A stretch of 64,000 bases of DNA from Myxococcales bacterium UBA5297 (GTDB taxonomy: Bacteria; Myxococcota; Myxococcia; Myxococcales; UBA5297). The notes beneath the pieces were generated by a model that worked only from the letters and a program-made list of their open reading frames with translations, did not search any database and was not told the origin of the DNA. Made by a program: the position numbers and the translations under genes. The DNA is taken from the NCBI GenBank assembly GCA_002408385.1, contig DHSB01000161.1, positions 18,115 to 82,114 of the forward strand. The letters are read 5' to 3'. Shown here in pieces: positions 61,864 to 64,000 of the stretch. Position 1 is the first letter of the stretch, and the number at the start of each line of letters is the position of its first letter.

Positions 61864-64000
61864 CTACCGGGCCTCGTAGGCTCCGACGTCGACCTGGCCC
61901 GAGACGACGCGCGCGTCGCCGTCGAGATCGAGCGGGAGCCGCTCCGCGGTGTCGCCGTCGCCGTCCAGGTCGAACGGGTCGGCGCCCAGCAAGCCGACGT
62001 TGCCCGCGTCGATGCAGCTTGACCCGGGGACAAGGTGGAGATCGTCGTCGGCGGTGCCCGGGATGTCGTCCGCGCCGTCGGCGTCGAGGAACGGGTCGGA
62101 GCTCAGCGCCTGGTTGCCGATCCCGAGGGCCGGCTCCTGGGTACAGGAGTGCAAGATCGCAAGCGTCGGACCGGAGAGCGAGAAGGCCTCCGGCGCGTTG
62201 GCCCAGAAGACGCTGTTGGCGACGACCGCGGTCGTGTCGACCGAGTAGTCCGAGAGGTCGAGCGCGCCGCCTGCGGGCGAGCGGTTGCCGGCGAAGCTGC
62301 AGTTGACGATGGAGACCGGCGCCTCGAACGTTCGCAACGCGCCTCCCTTGGCCGTCGCCGCGGTGAGCCCGGCGACGTTTCCGCTGAAGCGCACGTTGAC
62401 GAAGCGCGTGTCGGAATAGGAGACATCGACGGCGCCTCCGCCCGCGTCGGCGCGGTTGCCGTCGAAGACGACGTTGGTCGCCTGCAGGCTGCTCGAGTTG
62501 CTGCGCACGGCGCCGCCGGAGGTCGCCGAGTTGCCGCGGAAGGTGGAGCGGACGAGCGACAGGGGAGTCAGCGTGTAGATGGCGCCGCCCCACGGCGCGC
62601 TGTTGCCCGTGAAGACACAGTCCGTGATGGTCGTCGCCGGGCCGAGGTTGATGGCCCCGCCCGCCGAGGTCGCCGCGTTGTCGACGAACCGCGAGCCGGC
62701 GATGGAGATCGACCCGCTGCTCGCGTAGATGCCCGCGCCGCTGGCCGCCGTGTTCGCGGTGAAGGTCGAGGCGCGCACGACGCTCTGCGTCCCCTGAGCG
62801 GCGAGGCCGCCGCCGCCGTGGGAGCTCGAATTCTCCCGGAAAGTGCTGCCCTCGACGGTGAGCGTCCCGCCCGACACGTAGAGGCCTCCGCCTTCCTCCC
62901 AAGCGCTGTTGTTCGCGAAGGTCGAGTCGCGGATGGTGAGGGCGCTGCGTATCCCGTAGACCGCACCGCCGTCGTAGCTCGCGCCGTTCTGCGAGAAGGT
63001 CGAGCGCACGAGTGTCAGGGTCGAATCGACCACCTCGATGGCCCCGCCCCAGGCAGCGAAGTGGCCGGTGAAGGCGCTGTCCTCGATGGTCGCCGAGGCC
63101 GCCCCTTCGACGTAGAGGCACTGGCGCCCACCGGTGAACGAGCTGCGTCGCACCGTGACCGAGGCCGCGTTGAACAGCCAGGCGCACTGGCCCGCGGACC
63201 AGACGGTGTTGGCGTCGAAGGCGCAGTCCTCGAACGTCGGCTGCCCGCCGTCGACCGCGACCGCCCCGCCGTAGGTCGCCGCGTCGTTCCCGGTGAAGCG
63301 GCAGCGCCGGAAGGTGGGGCTGCCGCCGCTGACGAGGAGCGCGCCGCCGAAGTCTTGAGTGCCGCCGCTCGCCCGGCCGTTTCGGATGGTGAAGCCGTCG
63401 ACCACCGTGTCGGGCCCGACCGCCGCCGAGGCGGTCGCGACGTGGTAGCTCCGCTCGGTCCCGAGGTCGCCCTCGAGGATCGTCCGCTGCGAAACCGGGT
63501 CGCGCTGCGCACGGGCGGTCTCCGTGCCCGCGAAGCCGCCGTAGATCGAGACCTGGGGCTTCAGCGCGAAGGCGTTCTGCTTGAATGAGCCGGGTCTGTA
63601 GCTGCCCGCCGCCACCCAGAGCTCGTCGCCGGGTTGAGCCGCCGTCAGCGCGTCCTGCAGGCGCGAGAACGCGCGCCCCCAGCAGTCCCCGTTGCCGCCC
63701 GCGGGCATGCGCGCGTCGACGAAGAGGACCCCGGGGAAGAGATCGGTGCAGCCGCCGGCGCCGTCCGAGGCGAAGCCACAGTCGCAGTCGCAGCGGTAGC
63801 TGCCGAGCGTATTGACGCAGTGCGAATGCGCCGGGCACGTGTGCGCGCCGGTCGCGCACTCGTCCTCGTCCACGCCGCACGCCTCGCCGTCGCAGAAGCC
63901 GTCGGTGCAGGCCGTCGGGGCGCTCCAGGCGAGGCAGCCGTTCGCGTCGGCGACGCAGGTGCGGAGCTGGCCGTCGGTGCAGGAGGTGGCGGAGAGGAGC
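61864..64000 (-). CDS. Cys-rich/EGF-like beta-helix surface protein (5' end beyond window)
   Basis: An open frame of 712 codons that enters from the right edge. The visible part begins with a Cys-rich repeat of the same type as in the neighbouring gene (TCVADANGCLAWS, DGFCDGEACG). A calcium-binding EGF-like domain follows (VDEDECATG, CVNTLGSYRCDC). Then comes a long run of short strands with GGA and FxxNxA motifs, a right-handed beta-helix as in Pmp-type and pectate-lyase-like proteins. The end (SSCIDAGN, VDVGAYEAR) matches the choice-of-anchor Q domain. No start codon is visible. A GTG at 63873 is inside the protein, not its start. Confidence 0.83.
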   Translation of the reverse strand, partial: LLSATSCTDGQLRTCVADANGCLAWSAPTACTDGFCDGEACGVDEDECATGAHTCPAHSHCVNTLGSYRCDCDCGFASDGAGGCTDLFPGVLFVDARMPAGGNGDCWGRAFSRLQDALTAAQPGDELWVAAGSYRPGSFKQNAFALKPQVSIYGGFAGTETARAQRDPVSQRTILEGDLGTERSYHVATASAAVGPDTVVDGFTIRNGRASGGTQDFGGALLVSGGSPTFRRCRFTGNDAATYGGAVAVDGGQPTFEDCAFDANTVWSAGQCAWLFNAASVTVRRSSFTGGRQCLYVEGAASATIEDSAFTGHFAAWGGAIEVVDSTLTLVRSTFSQNGASYDGGAVYGIRSALTIRDSTFANNSAWEEGGGLYVSGGTLTVEGSTFRENSSSHGGGGLAAQGTQSVVRASTFTANTAASGAGIYASSGSISIAGSRFVDNAATSAGGAINLGPATTITDCVFTGNSAPWGGAIYTLTPLSLVRSTFRGNSATSGGAVRSNSSSLQATNVVFDGNRADAGGGAVDVSYSDTRFVNVRFSGNVAGLTAATAKGGALRTFEAPVSIVNCSFAGNRSPAGGALDLSDYSVDTTAVVANSVFWANAPEAFSLSGPTLAILHSCTQEPALGIGNQALSSDPFLDADGADDIPGTADDDLHLVPGSSCIDAGNVGLLGADPFDLDGDGDTAERLPLDLDGDARVVSGQVDVGAYEAR

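Overview
The window is very GC-rich, densely coding bacterial DNA. The gene content points to a Myxococcota-like (deltaproteobacterial) organism: serine/threonine kinases fused to PEGA or formylglycine-enzyme-like domains, many lipoproteins and outer-membrane barrels, Cys-rich repeat surface proteins, an AgmX/TonB-like protein and a TatT-like lipoprotein. This placement is inferred from gene families only; no rRNA or tRNA gene was seen.

Layout. 1-8.4 kb: an Ig-repeat lipoprotein, outer-membrane-like proteins, a PAS histidine kinase, a PilZ protein and a glutaredoxin-like lipoprotein. 8.7-10.8 kb: a membrane protein and a DsbD-like thiol:disulfide reductase. 11.1-17.2 kb: an iscS-iscU-iscA-hscB-hscA-fdx-iscX iron-sulfur operon behind a clear promoter, with no iscR. 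17.4-30.7 kb: a 12-gene, mostly overlapping operon of lipoproteins, predicted outer-membrane barrels, a MotA-like protein, a MotB-like protein with an OmpA domain, a membrane-anchored protein whose cytoplasmic part resembles FliG, and a TonB/AgmX-like protein. 31-39.5 kb: a hybrid histidine kinase, two Ser/Thr kinases, a small barrel and an HD phosphohydrolase. 39.6-45.1 kb: a partial type III secretion/flagellar cluster (sctN, sctO, sctP-like, sctQ) interrupted by an opposed methyltransferase. 45.2-49.3 kb: rseP, a peroxiredoxin, cdsA and uppS on the minus strand. 49.4-51.6 kb: a LolB-like lipoprotein and an ExbB/ExbD pair. 52-55.1 kb: a four-gene minus-strand operon (DapB-like dehydrogenase, two MaoC-fold dehydratases, TatT-like lipoprotein). 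55.3-58 kb: two small zinc-binding-type proteins and recJ. 58.1-64 kb: two large Cys-rich repeat proteins, one with a beta-propeller and one with a beta-helix, the second cut by the window end.

Most unusual content. The 17.4-30.7 kb operon looks like a non-flagellar, ion-driven motor. A MotA/MotB stator lies directly upstream of a protein with signal peptide, periplasmic domain, one membrane helix and FliG-like cytoplasmic domains, all embedded in a set of envelope proteins similar in kind to a gliding apparatus. The sctN-O-P-Q cluster 9 kb downstream includes a FliM/FliN-like SctQ that could be its C-ring partner, or could belong to a separate secretion system. No export-gate gene, rod, hook or filament gene is present in the window.

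Small-scale structure includes a family of 20-bp palindromes (core GGGCGCAT-N4-ATGCGCCC) at gene ends, a 21-bp tandem repeat, an (AG)9 tract before hscB, dyads in the motor-operon leader and before the PEGA kinase, and frequent GTG/TTG starts.
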